Source of the DNA: Cycas panzhihuaensis
Taxonomy: Eukaryota; Cycadophyta
Length of the DNA stretch: 64,000 nt
Assembly (NCBI GenBank): GCA_023213395.1
Contig: CM041465.1
Location: 36,339,741 to 36,403,740 of the forward strand
Reading direction: 5' to 3'
Shown: positions 12,292-23,473 of the stretch, piece by piece
Numbering within the stretch: the stretch's first letter is position 1
How the letters are laid out: every line of letters starts with the position of its first letter
The notes under the pieces: model-generated
The model's input: only the letters and a program-made list of their open reading frames with translations
What the model was told of the DNA's origin: nothing
The model's database searches: none
Program-made: the position numbers and the translations under genes

Positions 12292-12409
12292 TGGATCCTG
12301 ATTGTATAGGTTGCATCGTTTGGAAATTTGTAGTTATGTTGATATACACGTGGATCCTGATTGTATAGGTTGCATCGTTTGGAAATTTGTAGTTATGTTG
12401 ATATACACG
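12292..12409. repeat. 59-bp exact tandem duplication
   Basis: The unit starting TGGATCCTGATTGTATAGG and ending GATATACACG occurs at 12292-12350 and 12351-12409 without visible difference. Confidence 0.95.
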
Positions 12410-12946
12410 TGGTGGAGTTGTTAGATTTTTGTTGACCGAACACAATGCTTTTACGATATTCATGCAATTGAGGGAATCACACGTTTAGCTCAAAATTTTC
12501 CCCTTGTCAATGGTGCACCAAGCCATTCTAACCAACCAAGGATTGGACTTACTATTCAAACTTGTGATATATTCAATATTGTTTGGTGGAATCCTCTAGC
12601 CAAATGTTTTGGGTAAGAATTCAATATTTATTTTGTTCAATGTTGATATTCTTTATTTTTGTTTTTCAGTGGCCATGTGTTAATTGGGATACTAATATGC
12701 AGGAAACAATTTTTTTATTTGTTCAATTTTTAGACCTTAATAGATTGATTAAACATACATATATTGTAATGAGTTTTTCTATTGTTGGAAAGGAGTAGTG
12801 TAATTACAAAATTGAAAGATTCTTTAAGAGTAGTGCAATATTGATAAGGGTTGAACTATAAACTAGCAAGTTTAAATAAAAGTATAATTGTGTAGCGTGC
12901 TCAACTTGCACGATTTGTAAGAATTCAGAATTTCACTCTGATATCA

Positions 12947-13440
12947 TATTGAAATATATTCATAATACAATAAAAGTATATCAATTGTATATAATGAATT
13001 AATTAAATCATGAAGTTTATGTAAAATATGTATCCAATTAATGTAATATAATATAAATATATCAAATAATATTATAAACATAAAATAATTAACATATCAA
13101 TAAGTACATATCATAAAAAATAATAGATTTTTATGTAAAAAATTTAGTATAGAAAAAATCACAACAAAATGTTGGAGTTGGAAGTTCTTTTTTATAATAT
13201 TAAATAATTATATCTTCAAGTCAATTTTTTTTTTTCATGTTCTCAAGTGGTATGTATACATATTTATAGATGTAATTTTATGAATAGTTTATAATATCTT
13301 TCAAATCTTTTTATCGTTTAATAAAATGTTTACATGAATATGTATGTATGTCACATTTATCAATGTTTTTGTGTGAGATTATATGAGACCACAATAATAC
13401 ATTAGATATTATACATGTGAATAAATTATATATTTCAACA
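12947..13440 (-). repeat. LTR (family of 60217-60714), minus orientation
   Basis: On the minus strand it starts TGTTGAAATATATAATTT and ends near TTCAATA, directly followed by TGATATCAGAGTG (plus 12934-12946), a decayed Met-tRNA primer site. On its other side the minus strand reads TTAAAAGGAAG (plus 13441-13451), a polypurine-like run. It aligns over its whole length with 60217-60714, including blocks such as ATGAATTAATTAAATCATGAA and TATATCAAATAATATTATAAAC. Length 494 bp. AT-rich, with no coding. Confidence 0.65.
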
Positions 13441-13451
13441 CTTCCTTTTAA

Positions 13452-14149
13452 TATTTAATGTTTTCAATTTTCAATCTTTGTTTTCACTTTTAGTCTTTAT
13501 TTTTTCATATTTTTATGTATGTCAGAATCTGTTAACTTTGTATTATATATGTATCATATATAATTTATAAATTTATCAATATCATATTTATTTCTTGTAA
13601 GTAATTAACTTATAATCAACCATCAAATTATTCTTTAAGTATTTGTGATCGTCAATAATCAATTATGATTATCTACTTATAAGTTTGTAAAATTATTGTC
13701 AATCAATCAAATAATCAATCTCAATTTAAGATTTTCACTTGTCATGTTTATATGAAGTTTTCCTTTTAACAATTTCATATCTTCACTTGTAAAGTTATTA
13801 CTATAAACATCAATACTATTAACTTGTCATCTTATCAAAATCTTATGAATAAACAAATGGTTACTTATGTCTATATAAAATAACATTTATCGAAATATAT
13901 GGATTATTAATCGTTGTAATCACTATTTCTCTAAGATGTGTTTCTTATATTTGGTTCATTATTAAACAAAATAATATTAGTTGTTAGGTAAAATGTTGTT
14001 AGAAGAATAGCATAAAATCTCGTCTTTTGCATATTAGAATAAGAACACAATCTGTATGTTGTATAATAGTAGCTTATGAAATTTTTTTCTTGCTTTTTAT
14101 ATATAAAATAACCTTGTGTGCTTTCTATATCTATACATACATAAACAAC
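13452..14149. other. AT-rich stretch, no gene seen
   Basis: It lies between the LTR at 12947-13440 and the old gypsy element. If that LTR is a 3' LTR, this would be the end of its internal region. No coding motif is visible. Confidence 0.4.
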
Positions 14150-15283
14150 CGATCTGAATTTGAATGGAAAGTGAAAACTTAATCCAATTAAATTCAATAT
14201 ACATTAGAATACATTACATTTCAAAATATTTTTGTTTTTCTTACAAGATTTAGTTTTATAGTATTCTGTTGAGTACTTTTTTTGCTGCTATAGTAATCTG
14301 AAATGGAAGAATATGTGTTGGGCACAATCTGGGTTGCTACGTCTTATCTAGAATGTTTTTCAGTATTCATGAAGTGAGGTTTTGTCCTCTGTTCAGTCAC
14401 AAAGCCTCTTTTGGAATATCATCTGACTTGGGCATCTTAAGAGGATTGCTACCGTTGTCTTCTACTTTCTCTGGTTGTGTCTGAGCCTTCTTAGACTCCT
14501 CTCGTGCCTCACGAATAGATTTGGGCACTTCAATCTGCGCTTCTATCCTATCCGTTTCACTTCACACCTTCGTTCTTGTCCATTCCCTGCACATAATTAG
14601 TTTTGGAGCAATTTTCATGTTTGGGATGTTATTCTAAGTTATTCCTAAGGTTTTCTCACTCCTCTCACTGCATCTAAGATTGTTGGGTGCTTCTCCTTGC
14701 CTTCTGGACAAATCTAGGTGGTTTTTCTACCTTCCCATATATGTTCCTCTTCAAAAATCATTTTTTTGTTTATTTTTTCTTTTCTTTTTCTAGCCCTTTG
14801 TTCGATCCATCAAAAACTGATTAAAATCAATTAAAATTTACGATTTCTTTCTTCCATTAGGTAGAGGATACTTATACGAATGTTCTCCTAAAATTTCATG
14901 ATAAACGGAGTTTGTTTTTTTCTGTCAAAATGTATTTTCTGTGAGGACTGCCATTTTTTGGTCGCACCAAAAATGGGACTGGTTGCATCCTAGTAAAATA
15001 TGGTTGCAACTGAGATTGGTCTGATCACACCTAAGGTAGGTCTGGTTGCACCAGCTGTTGGTCTGGTCATACCTAAAGCAGGTCTGGTCACACCGGGGAC
15101 TGGATTGGTCATACCAAAGACTAAATTGGTTGTATCAAAATGCATTTTTTTCGCATTTAAAGAGTCTAAATAGCATTTTTCTGTTTAAAAAATGTTGGAC
15201 ATATGAAAATAAATACCACCAATTATTTTTATACTCTTTTTTGAAGAGTATTTTGGATTTAATAGATTCGAATCAGATTAAAA
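14150..15283 (-). repeat. 3' LTR of the old gypsy element
   Basis: Starts CGATCTGAATTTGAATGG (TG mutated to CG) and aligns with 35695-36714 and 43239-43380 through shared blocks such as GTGTTGGGCA, CTTCATGAAGTGAGG-like text, AGGTAGGTCTGGTTGCACC and ATGTTGGACATATGAAAATA. Its tail (about 14940-15130) holds a degenerate short repeat around GGTCTGGTNNCACC. On the minus strand a purine-rich run (TGGGAAG, plus 15284-15290) precedes it, as a polypurine tract should. About 1.13 kb. Confidence 0.8.
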
Positions 15284-15379
15284 CTTCCCATTTTTAGGAG
15301 TTCATGGCCTCATAAACTTTATAATTGTAATTGAGGGAATTTGATTCTTCCTTTTTCTCTACTATACCATTTTACTTTG

Positions 15380-16400
15380 CTCTAGGTAGTTGTTCTCTCT
15401 CCAATTCTAAAGGACTCAATTGTGCATATTCTAGTTATAGTCTGCTTTTTTTGAAGAATGCAATCACTTTGCATTAGTTCTTCTTTCCCCACTTGCAACT
15501 CCTCCGGATTTGGCAAGAGTGAAATTCCCTCTTCATCTTCATCTAATATGGATGGTTCGAACATCTTTAGATTCTTAATATTCACAACTGAATACATATT
15601 CATGAATTCTGAAAGTTCAAACTAAAAAGCATTTCCCCCAATCTTTTTCAAGATTGTAGAAAGACTATATCATATAAGCTTCAACTTTTTACACTCACCT
15701 TATAATCTTTTCTTATTGATATGCAATTAAACTCGATTTCCTCCATTTAAAGAATGGTTGGTTCTATGTGCATCATGCCTTTGTTTATATTTCTGATAAG
15801 ATTTTTGGAGCTGCTCCTCAACTTGTTGATGTATTTTTTCGATTCTTTTCAAGAATCTTTGTGCATTCTCTTGTTCGTCTTCTTCCTTTCCATTTCCTGT
15901 AGTAAGTTGAACTAAAAATTCTAAATCGAATGGACTTACAGACAGAAATCTCAAACATACCTCGAATGGTGATTTCTGAGTTGAGTTATAAATAACTCTA
16001 TTGAAGGCAAATTACAGGTTTGGGAGACTTTCATCCTAAGTCTTAGGATATTCGGCATTGTATTCTTGTAATAGTTGCACCAACGTCCTATTAACGTTTT
16101 TAGTCTGGCTATCTGTTTGAGAATGAAAAGTTGTACTCATCTTCAACTTTGTGTCCATCATTCGTCAAAGAGTTTGCTAAAAATGGCTAAAAAATATGTT
16201 GTCTTGATCAGAAATGATTGAGTTAGGAAGCCCAAAATGCTTCCAAACATGTTGGAAAAATAATCTAGCTATGTCTTTTTCCGTATGTGTCTTCTTACAA
16301 AGAATCCACACCACTATTTTACTGAATTGATCAACAACTACAAAAAAATAATCCATACCATTTTTGGTCTGTGATAGTCCTTCAAGGAAATCCATGGAGA
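15380..16400 (-). pseudogene. Integrase remnant of the old gypsy element
   Basis: Minus-strand frames give the catalytic core start MDFLEGLSQTKNGMDYFFVV and continue with KTHTEKDIARLFFQHVWKHFGLP and SIISDQD. This is the region of the first two acidic catalytic residues of the DDE triad. Further on come KYKQRHDAHRTNHSL and a tail with MYSVVNIKNLKMFEPSILDE, the usual gypsy integrase C-terminal segment. Integrase inserts the element's cDNA into the genome. The frames are interrupted (about 15.95-16.18 kb) and the third catalytic residue region is not readable, so it is dead. Confidence 0.8.
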
Positions 16401-16962
16401 TACTCTTCCGTGGTCATGATGGAATAGGAAGTGGAGTGTATAATCCAAACTCCCTATTGGCCGGCTTTGATGTGCTATACAATGTATATCCTCGTATTAC
16501 TGTAGTCACGTCTTGTTATATATTAGGTCAATACATATATCACTATAAATTCAACAATATTTTTCCCACTCCAAAGTGTCATGCAACTCAAGAGGTGTGA
16601 GTTTTTCTAACCCACTTCATTTAGTCTGCATGCTTTGGATTACAAAGCTTATCATCTTTGAAAAGTAAACCATCTTTCAGCTAAAAATCAACAACTATTT
16701 TTCCCTACTGTAGCTACTCTAAGATAGGCTTGAATGTCTTATCATCCAAGTATAAATCAACATACTCATCATGGCAAAAAGGCTAAAATTGCATAGCTAC
16801 TAACAGGTTAGAAATACCTTGTTGTTGAGGAGGTCTAGATAGTAAGTCAATAATTTTGTTTGATGTGCCTTTTTTGTATTTGACTATGATGTAAACTTGC
16901 TGCAAATAGGACATCTACTTTATGTGTCTGGCCTACTGCAATTTAGACTATCTCTATAAGAA

Positions 16963-17175
16963 TTATAAAGGCTTGTGGTTGGTGTGGATGATTACCTCCT
17001 TTCCCAACATGTAAGGTCTCCAATGCTTGACCACTTGGTGTAATACATAGAGCTCCTTATCGTAAATTTGGTAGTTTATTAAAACTCCATTAAAAGTCTC
17101 TGAATGGTATGCTATCGACCTTCCCTCTTGCTTCAACACTACTCCCATGGTATAGCCTGAAGCATCGATCTTCAA
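16963..17175 (-). pseudogene. RNase H remnant of the old gypsy element
   Basis: The frame starts MKIDASGYTMGVVLKQEG, with the first catalytic Asp in the DASGYTMG motif. It continues with IAYHSETFN, YDKELYVLHQVVKHWRPYMLG (catalytic Glu in DKEL) and ends IHTNHKPL, where the second Asp is replaced (usually HTDHKPL). RNase H removes RNA from the RNA-DNA hybrid during reverse transcription. It is truncated by stops on both sides. Confidence 0.8.
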
Positions 17176-17229
17176 CTCGAATAGTTTCTACAATGAGGGT
17201 AAGGCTAACACCAACACTTCACAAATATT

Positions 17230-18010
17230 CTACTTTATAAACTTGAAGGCTTTCTCTTGTTCATTCCCCCAATAGAACTTTGTATGCCCTCCCATAATTG
17301 CATATAGAGGTGCTACAATTTGAGAGAATTTGAAAATCATTTTTTTAAAATATTGACAAACACCAATGGAATTTCTTATCTCCATGGTTGTCTTGGGTGT
17401 GAGCCAATTGACAATGACTTTAATCTTTGCTAGGTCAATTTTCAATTCTTCTCCAACTACAAAATCCAAGAAGACAAGAGATTGCTTTCCAAACTCGTAC
17501 TTCTTCAGGTTAAGTTTCAACTACTACTCTTGAAGAACTTTGAACACTTGCCTAACATGTTGGAGGTGCTCCTCCCAAGTCTAGTTGAAAATTAGAATAT
17601 CATCTAGATAAATAATAATAAAATCATCAATGAAGGGTTTTAATACCTTATTCATCAACCTCGTGAAGGTTGCAAGTATATTGTACAAACCAAAAGGTAA
17701 CACCATCCATTCAAACAACCCTTGCTTTGATTTGAAGGCTGTCTTCTAAGTATCCTCCTCCTAGATTCAAACATGATAGTACCCTTATTTCAGATCCAAC
17801 TTACTAAAATATCTTGTGGACTGTAACTGGTCCAACAAGTCATCAATCTATGGTAGGGGATGTCGATTCTTTATGGGGATCTTGTTCAAAACCCGTAGTC
17901 AATGCACATTCTCCATCCTCTATCTTTTTTTGGCACTAAAACAATAGGTGAACCACAAGGAGAGCAACTCAGCTTGATCACTTTGTGCTCCAAGAGCTCT
18001 TGAATTAGTT
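17230..18010 (-). pseudogene. Reverse transcriptase remnant of the old gypsy element
   Basis: Minus-strand translation shows RT blocks in order: SPCGSPIVLVPKKDRGWRMCID near 17.9 kb, then [16 protein letters not shown] near 17.6 kb with the YLDD catalytic signature, then LKLNLKKYEFGKQSLVFLDF and a thumb region ending before RNase H at 17175. RT copies element RNA to DNA. Many TAA/TAG stops and frame changes interrupt it. The last 96 codons (17520-17230) are open. Confidence 0.8.
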
Positions 18011-18685
18011 TTTTTAATCACTTCATTCTCTAAAATTGAGTTTCAGTAGAGACTAAGATCAGGCAAAGGTGAATCAACAATCAACTAGATTTCATGCTCA
18101 ATTTCTTTTTTAGGGGACAACTCTTTTGACTCTTGGAATATGTCATTATACCTATTCCTTAAGCCTTGAATCTACTACAATTGTTTCCTATCTAGTGCCT
18201 GCATTGAGGACTCTACTTGCTCTCTTTCTTCCACCTTCTGTTTCACCATCAACAACACAAATTTTCCACAAGCATTAATCAATCTCTTTGCTTATTAGGA
18301 GGATACGGGGGAGATCTTCTTTCATGGCTTTGATGTATTAATCAGATATGATTTTCCATCATTGATAAGTCGAATCTTCTTTAGCCTCTTATGATAGACT
18401 CAATTTCTATCATAGAGATATAGGCTGCCAAATACAACTTGATAAATATCCAAAGGAATCACTTCATATTCAATTTCATCAATGAATATTTCAGAAATTA
18501 CAAATTTGAACTTACATTGGTGAGTAACTTGCAGCTCTAAGTCTTTTTGCAACCATTCAAGAGGATATGGTTTTAGATGTGCATGTATTTTTAATCACAG
18601 TTTTTTTACCAGCATCTTTATGATTAAGTTCTTTTAGCTACCTCCACCAAAGATAACATCAACCATACTTTGTTTTACTTAGATT
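18011..18685 (-). pseudogene. Protease/linker region of the old gypsy element, decayed
   Basis: By position this should encode the aspartic protease and the linker to RT. Minus-strand frames are short and stop-ridden; I recognise no D-S/T-G motif with confidence. The reading stops at the insertion of the younger gypsy element, whose target duplication CTTAC is at 18686-18690. Confidence 0.4.
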
Positions 18686-18690
18686 CTTAC

Positions 18691-19505
18691 TGTCGACTTG
18701 CTGGGGTATCTTATTACACTTACGAGATACCCCTTGCTACACTTGTCAAGGTTACACAACGCTATAGTCTAGTTCAGGATACTGTCAACATGGTCATTCA
18801 CATACATTCCATATATAATTCACGGAATGGTACACAACAAGATGTAAATCAATACATACTCAATAAATCATCATTGCAACACCAAGAATATGCCAATTTC
18901 CACGTAACTCTTCCTTTTATTAAGTCAACAATTCATTTACGGAGGTCGGAATGCATTCTTGAGCATTCCAGTAGCATACAATCTTTCTGTTACAATGCGT
19001 ACCCAGATGGTACTTATCATACAGTGATGCTCCCAATAGCTGTCATGCGTACTGGCTCCTACACCTTTGCGTACCTGTGATATCCGGCTCTCACCATCAC
19101 CAGGTGAATCATGCGTACCTCCTTAAGTACTCATGCTGGTACCTTTTAGCTGAAGGGTTATGACTGCCTGTCATAACCGTACTATTTCAGTCATGCATAC
19201 CCTTTCACTTAAATACTTGTTTAGCCTTAATTAATCCGTCATTTGAGTCCGTACGTCTAGCACCTCAACAGGTCTTCACTGGTCCCCTTGAGTCATGCGT
19301 CTGCTTATTTCGGTTACGATCATTGTTGAGTACGTATCATACACGTACCCATTCCAAGTACGCACCTGTCATACGTACCAAGAATACTAGTTTTTCTACC
19401 GTTTTGCCTCGTGTGTACCTCCGTACGGTCCGTACCTGCACAACTCGGGTTATCTGACTTACCTCTGATCCTCACACAACCATTGGATCACTTTTGACTC
19501 CAACA
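18691..19505 (-). repeat. 3' LTR of the Athila/Tat-like element
   Basis: Plus-strand text starts TGTCGACTTGCTGGGG and ends CTCCAACA. It aligns throughout with 28367-29205; most positions agree, with small indels and point changes. It is rich in GTAC-type blocks such as GCGTACC and CGTACGG. 815 bp. Confidence 0.9.
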
Positions 19506-19825
19506 TCTATACCGGGTCAACAATTATGGGTTTGAGCATCCTTGCTCAACAAAACTCCAAAAAAATTCAAAATTTCGGGGTATCCCTCCCCCACTCTGTC
19601 TCAAGGCGGCTCCTGCTGCCTCTGTCCTCCCAAAATTTCTTCATTTATCTATGTCAAGGTGGCAATAATGGCATCCTTCTCCTTTATTTTGTCATGAAGG
19701 GCCGCTATCTCCGCTTTGTACCCCGCCTCCATGTCCTGAATCATTTGGATGATGGGTCACGCTTTATCCTGCGGTATAGGAGGTGCGGAAGGTTCTCCTG
19801 CCTCTGTTGCTGGTGGGAAGTCTTC

Positions 19826-20680
19826 TTATTCTTCCCAGGATGCTTCTGCTTCCTCCTCCTCCTCTTCTTCTGTTTCTTCTTCCCCTTTCTTCCTCTTCCC
19901 ACGACGATGAACAGCTTGCTTCGTCCGATGAGGGATAGGTGTTCCTGGTGTTTTCTGTAGCCAGGTAAGCACCTTTTACATCTACTTTTGAACTCTCCGT
20001 TTTGCTTCCAGACTGGTTGTTGTGTCTGGAAATTGTTTGATAATTGGCTCCCGAGGAGAGATGGTAGTTCTGGTCAACTGAACTTCTGGACATTGGTAGA
20101 ATAATATTGCCAGAAGCATTGAAGGATGACGAAATGGATGTGTCCGGATTTCCTGTAACTGCTGTCTTATGTTTTCTGCCAAAAATTCTGACCAATTCAA
20201 CCTTTCTCCATCCTGAATTTTTAACAATACCTGCATCATGCCTCCCTGGATGTAGGTATACTTCCTCTTTGACAAAAACCTGGAATTAATTACTTTGGCC
20301 ACCCACTGAAGTCTCCCATCCATAATGTCGGCTACCCTGATTCCACCAGACATAATTTGAGTGTTAGGCTGGCATAGTTCCCTTAGCCACATTTCTCGGT
20401 CTACCTCCGACCTCTTTGTTCCCAATGGAACCTCTCCCTCCTTGGGAAGTCTAGTGATAGTATGGACTATGTCTGCGTCCATTTTGACCTTCCTACTGTC
20501 TGCCTTTAGGGCCATTAGGATTTGGTTCATCAATTCGGGGTTATAGTACATAAGGTTACAATAGATGTGGTCTCCCTAGCCTGCCTGCTTAACCTTGGCC
20601 TGAAATGCAGCTGGTAGAGCTTGGAGGTCTTGTTTTAACTTCGGAATGTAGGCCTCTTGGCACCCTGCTGTCTTCATCAT
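19826..20680 (-). pseudogene. Additional ORF after integrase in the gypsy element (unknown, transposon-protein-like)
   Basis: One minus-strand frame runs from ATG at 20680 to TAA at 19826, 285 codons broken by only three in-frame stops (TAG at 20578; two just after residue 232). Residues 1-60 contain CQEAYIPKLKQDLQALPAAF. The core holds DREMWLRELCQPNTQ, VADIMDGRLQWVAKVI, NWSEFLAENIRQQLQEI and HPSMLLAILFYQCP. The C-terminal end is strongly basic (HRRGKRKKG) followed by a Glu run and WEE. It lies sense to gag-pol between integrase and the 3' LTR, where Athila-type elements can carry an env-like or other extra gene. I see no signal peptide or membrane segment, so an envelope role is not supported. 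The layout is reminiscent of the plant transposon-associated domains found as extra ORFs, but I cannot name a family. An acceptor-like CTCCACAG just precedes the ATG. Confidence 0.6.
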
Positions 20681-20719
20681 GGCTGTGGAGTCCCAGAGAT
20701 AAGAAAGAAACCAAAGCGT

Positions 20720-21270
20720 ATAGCTAGAACCGCACGTACGTACCTCTATAGAATGCTTGCCGTTCTTGCGTACTGTGATCGTCTGGGACGAGCGTCTCTT
20801 GCATGCCGTTTTCATGATCCGTTCCGCCTACGTACCGCACGGGAATGCTCACAGGTACGTAATGATTTGTCATTTTGCGTATTTTTTCTTATACGTGCCC
20901 TTGGTACGTATAGTGTTAAGAGCTTTCATTATGCATACTCGATTGCGTACTTCCTTTGGTACATATAATGTAACTAATCACTTGAGTATCTTTTACACAG
21001 TGCGTACCTGATTATGTACTTTGTTGGTACGTATAATATAAAATTTTAACTTACCCTCCTTTGCCTTTGCACGTGCACGTGCTTTTCTGTCGTATAATGT
21101 AATTGAGCCACTTAAAAGTTATTGACACTGTGCGTACCTGTCTGTGTACTTTTTAGGTACATATAGTGTAATTTCGAGTCACTTTTTTAAACTATGTGTA
21201 CTTTAGTGAATTCCTTTGGTACATATAGTATATTTTCAATTTTTAATACTGTACATACCTGGTAACATAA
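20720..21270. repeat. Degenerate GTAC-rich repeat array between integrase and extra ORF
   Basis: Blocks of the type TGCGTACCTG, then GTACTT, then TTGGTACRTATARTGTAA recur roughly every 90-120 bp: 20840-20915, 20935-20970, 21000-21030, 21130-21165 and 21210-21250. GTAC is self-complementary, so each block can pair with its neighbours. The same CGTACC-type text is frequent in this element's LTRs. Confidence 0.6.
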
Positions 21271-21469
21271 TATTTTGCACGATAATCTTGTAATTTGCTT
21301 GTATCTTGGATGAATTTCCCTCCGATTTTTCTCGATTATCTTTGTTACTTATATCAGTAATGAGTTACGGTTATTTTTTATTTTTTTTTCCAATTTTTTT
21401 TCTATTTTTGTATCCATACCGAACTAGATCATGGCTGGGTATCAAGGCAGTTGGTTGCCTTAACATCAT

Positions 21470-22785
21470 GTAATACGATATGGTACAACCAATTGATCCT
21501 GTTGGTAGGCTGGGCTACTCAATGTAAGGCTTGAGCCTGCTACCATTTACCCGAGTTGGTAGCAGAGGTCCGTCGATCTCTCGAAGCTGCACTGATCCAT
21601 TCTCAAAAATTCTTTCTGCGATGTATAGTCCCAACCACCACATCTTGAGTTTCCCGGGGTGTGTTTTGAATTTGTTGTCATACAGCAATACTTGATCACC
21701 TTCGTCGAATTGGGGTTTCCGTAGATGGCAGTCGTGCTATGCCTTTTGTCACCACTTTTCGATATGTTGCAACCAGTTTGCTAGGTGTCGTTTCTCTTCC
21801 AACCGTATTAAGTCTTCCAGTCGTCGTTCCAAAGACTGGAGGTCATCTAATTGACATTGTACTGCCACTCGTAGCTGGGTATCTCAAATTCTGTCGGAAG
21901 AATGGCTTCCGTGCCATATACAAGTTAAAATGGGGTATGTCCAATTGACCTTTTGTAGGTCGTACGAAAGGCCTATAGTACGGAGGGTAACTTCTCGGCC
22001 CAATCCGATCTGCCAATGTCGCATAACTTTCGCAAGCAGTTTTCGATTATCTTGTTCGAGCTCTCTGCTTGACCATTAGCTCTCGGATAGTAGGGAGTTG
22101 ATTTTCGATGGCTAATCATGAAGGCGGTTGTCAATGTTTCAATAGTTTGGTTGAAGAAGTGGGCACCTTGGTCACTGACGATCTCCAAGGGGCATCCAAA
22201 CCGCATAATTATTACCTCATACAGAAATCTTTCTGTGCTTTCTGCATCGGCTTTTCGCAATGCGCGTGCTTCCACCCATTTTGTCGTATAATCGGTTACG
22301 ACCAGAATGTATCGAGCTTTTGATCTCCGCGCTGCTGGTTTGATTGGCCCCACAAAGTTGAGCCCCCATTTTTCGAACGGTGCCAAAGGTAATATGGGAT
22401 GTAACGGTTGGAAATCCTGTCGATTAGGTTTCCCCACGTGTTGGCAATAATCACATGCTTGAATCCATTTTTTAACATCTTCGAACATTGATGGCCACCA
22501 GAATCCCGACATCAAGATCTTCCACCATGTGGCCAATTTTTCCATGTGGCCACCCGCTACTCCTTCATGTGCCTGAGACATGATCTAGTTTGTCTCATAT
22601 TGTCGAACACAACGTCGCAATACGTCATCTGGCCCCAATTTGTACAACTCGCTGCTGATAAGTTGATATGGCTCTGCTTTTCTGATGAAATTTCTTTTCC
22701 CCGTACGATCTAACTCTGCTGGCACTTCTCGGGTCGCTAGATACTCTGGTATTCCCTCATACCAGTCTGTTGGGACTGTTTCCAC
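21470..22785 (-). pseudogene. Integrase of the Athila/Tat-like element, first catalytic Asp lost
   Basis: The N-terminal zinc-binding part is readable: LRRCVRQYE, HEGVAGGHM, WPSMFEDVKKWIQACDYCQ. The core reads FEKWGLNFVGPI where the family has LDFVGPI, so the first Asp of the DDE triad is Asn. The second Asp (EIVSDQGAHF) and the Glu (YYPRANGQAESSNKI) are present. A stop separates the zinc part from the core (22582-22584). After 21973 the frame changes, and decayed C-terminal text continues to about 21.5 kb. Integrase would insert the cDNA; this copy should be inactive. Confidence 0.85.
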
Positions 22786-22810
22786 GTTGAACAGAGTTGC
22801 GTCTAGAAAA

Positions 22811-23326
22811 TCATCTGGTATCCCTGTGGCCTTTTCTTCCGTTTTTTATTCTCGACAGCTGATCTGGAATGATGTGGGCTTTGCCGGGTTTCACAATGAT
22901 TTTGAATGAGAATTCTTGAAACAACATTAACCATCTGTTGATTCTTCCCTGCATAATCAGTTTATTTACTAGATACATTAGGGCTTGGTGGTCGACGAAA
23001 AATAGGAATGGATTGGATAACAAATAATGTCGAAACTTTTGTAATGCATAAACCATGCCGAGTGCTTCCTTTAGTCATCATCGTATAATTACGCCGACTC
23101 TCGTAATTTTCTGACTGGCAAAATAGATTGGATGACCTGTTTTATCATCGCTGGGTTGTGCTAATACGCATCCAATAGCGTATTGTGACGCATCCACATG
23201 TACGTGAAAAGTTTTCGTCCAATCTGGAAATCGCAGTATAGGCGCTACTACAATGGCATGTTTAAATGTTTCAAATGCTCGTTGCTGATCTTCTGTCCAT
23301 ATCCATTCAATATTCTTTTTCAGCAA
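22811..23326 (-). pseudogene. RNase H of the Athila/Tat-like element
   Basis: Reads EWIWTEDQQRAFETFKHAI, then FHVHVDASQYAIGCVLAQ with the catalytic Asp, GHPIYFASQKIT, a broken stretch, then MVYALQKFRHYLLSNPFLFFVDHQALMYL with VDH as the third acidic position, and NRWLMLFQEFSFKIIVKPG. A break at 23057-23077 removes the usual AEREAL part with the catalytic Glu. Confidence 0.85.
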
Positions 23327-23473
23327 TTCTTCCAGAGGTCCAGATATATATGTATACCCTCTGACAAATTTTCTATAATATCCTGTAAAACCCAGAAAAC
23401 CTTTCAGCTATTTTCTCATAATCGGTGTCGGAAAATGTAGAATGGCAGACACTTTTGTTAGATCCATCAGCAA

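Larger units (their letters stand above)
8521..12933. other. Intergenic region without recognised genes
   Basis: The composition is less AT-rich than the flanks, but no frame carries a recognisable domain. A 147-codon minus-strand frame at 12020-12463 spans a tandem duplication and resembles nothing I know. The stretch holds three repeats listed separately: a 19-bp duplication at 10274, a MITE-like hairpin at 11118-11244 and a 59-bp duplication at 12292. Confidence 0.5.

Noticed and set aside
12020-12463. 147-codon minus-strand frame
   Set aside because: It exists because a 59-bp duplication is read through twice in different phases; no domain is recognisable.
19526-19960. Plus-strand 144-codon frame rich in Phe and Leu, membrane-like
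   Set aside because: It is antisense to the Glu/Arg-rich tail of the additional ORF of the gypsy element; the hydrophobic look comes from reading GAA/GAG codons backwards.
20680-20743. A 61-bp intron (GTACG...CACAG) just before the additional ORF
   Set aside because: The length is below the usual minimum for plant introns and the upstream frame stays open; only the acceptor-like site is kept as a weak note.
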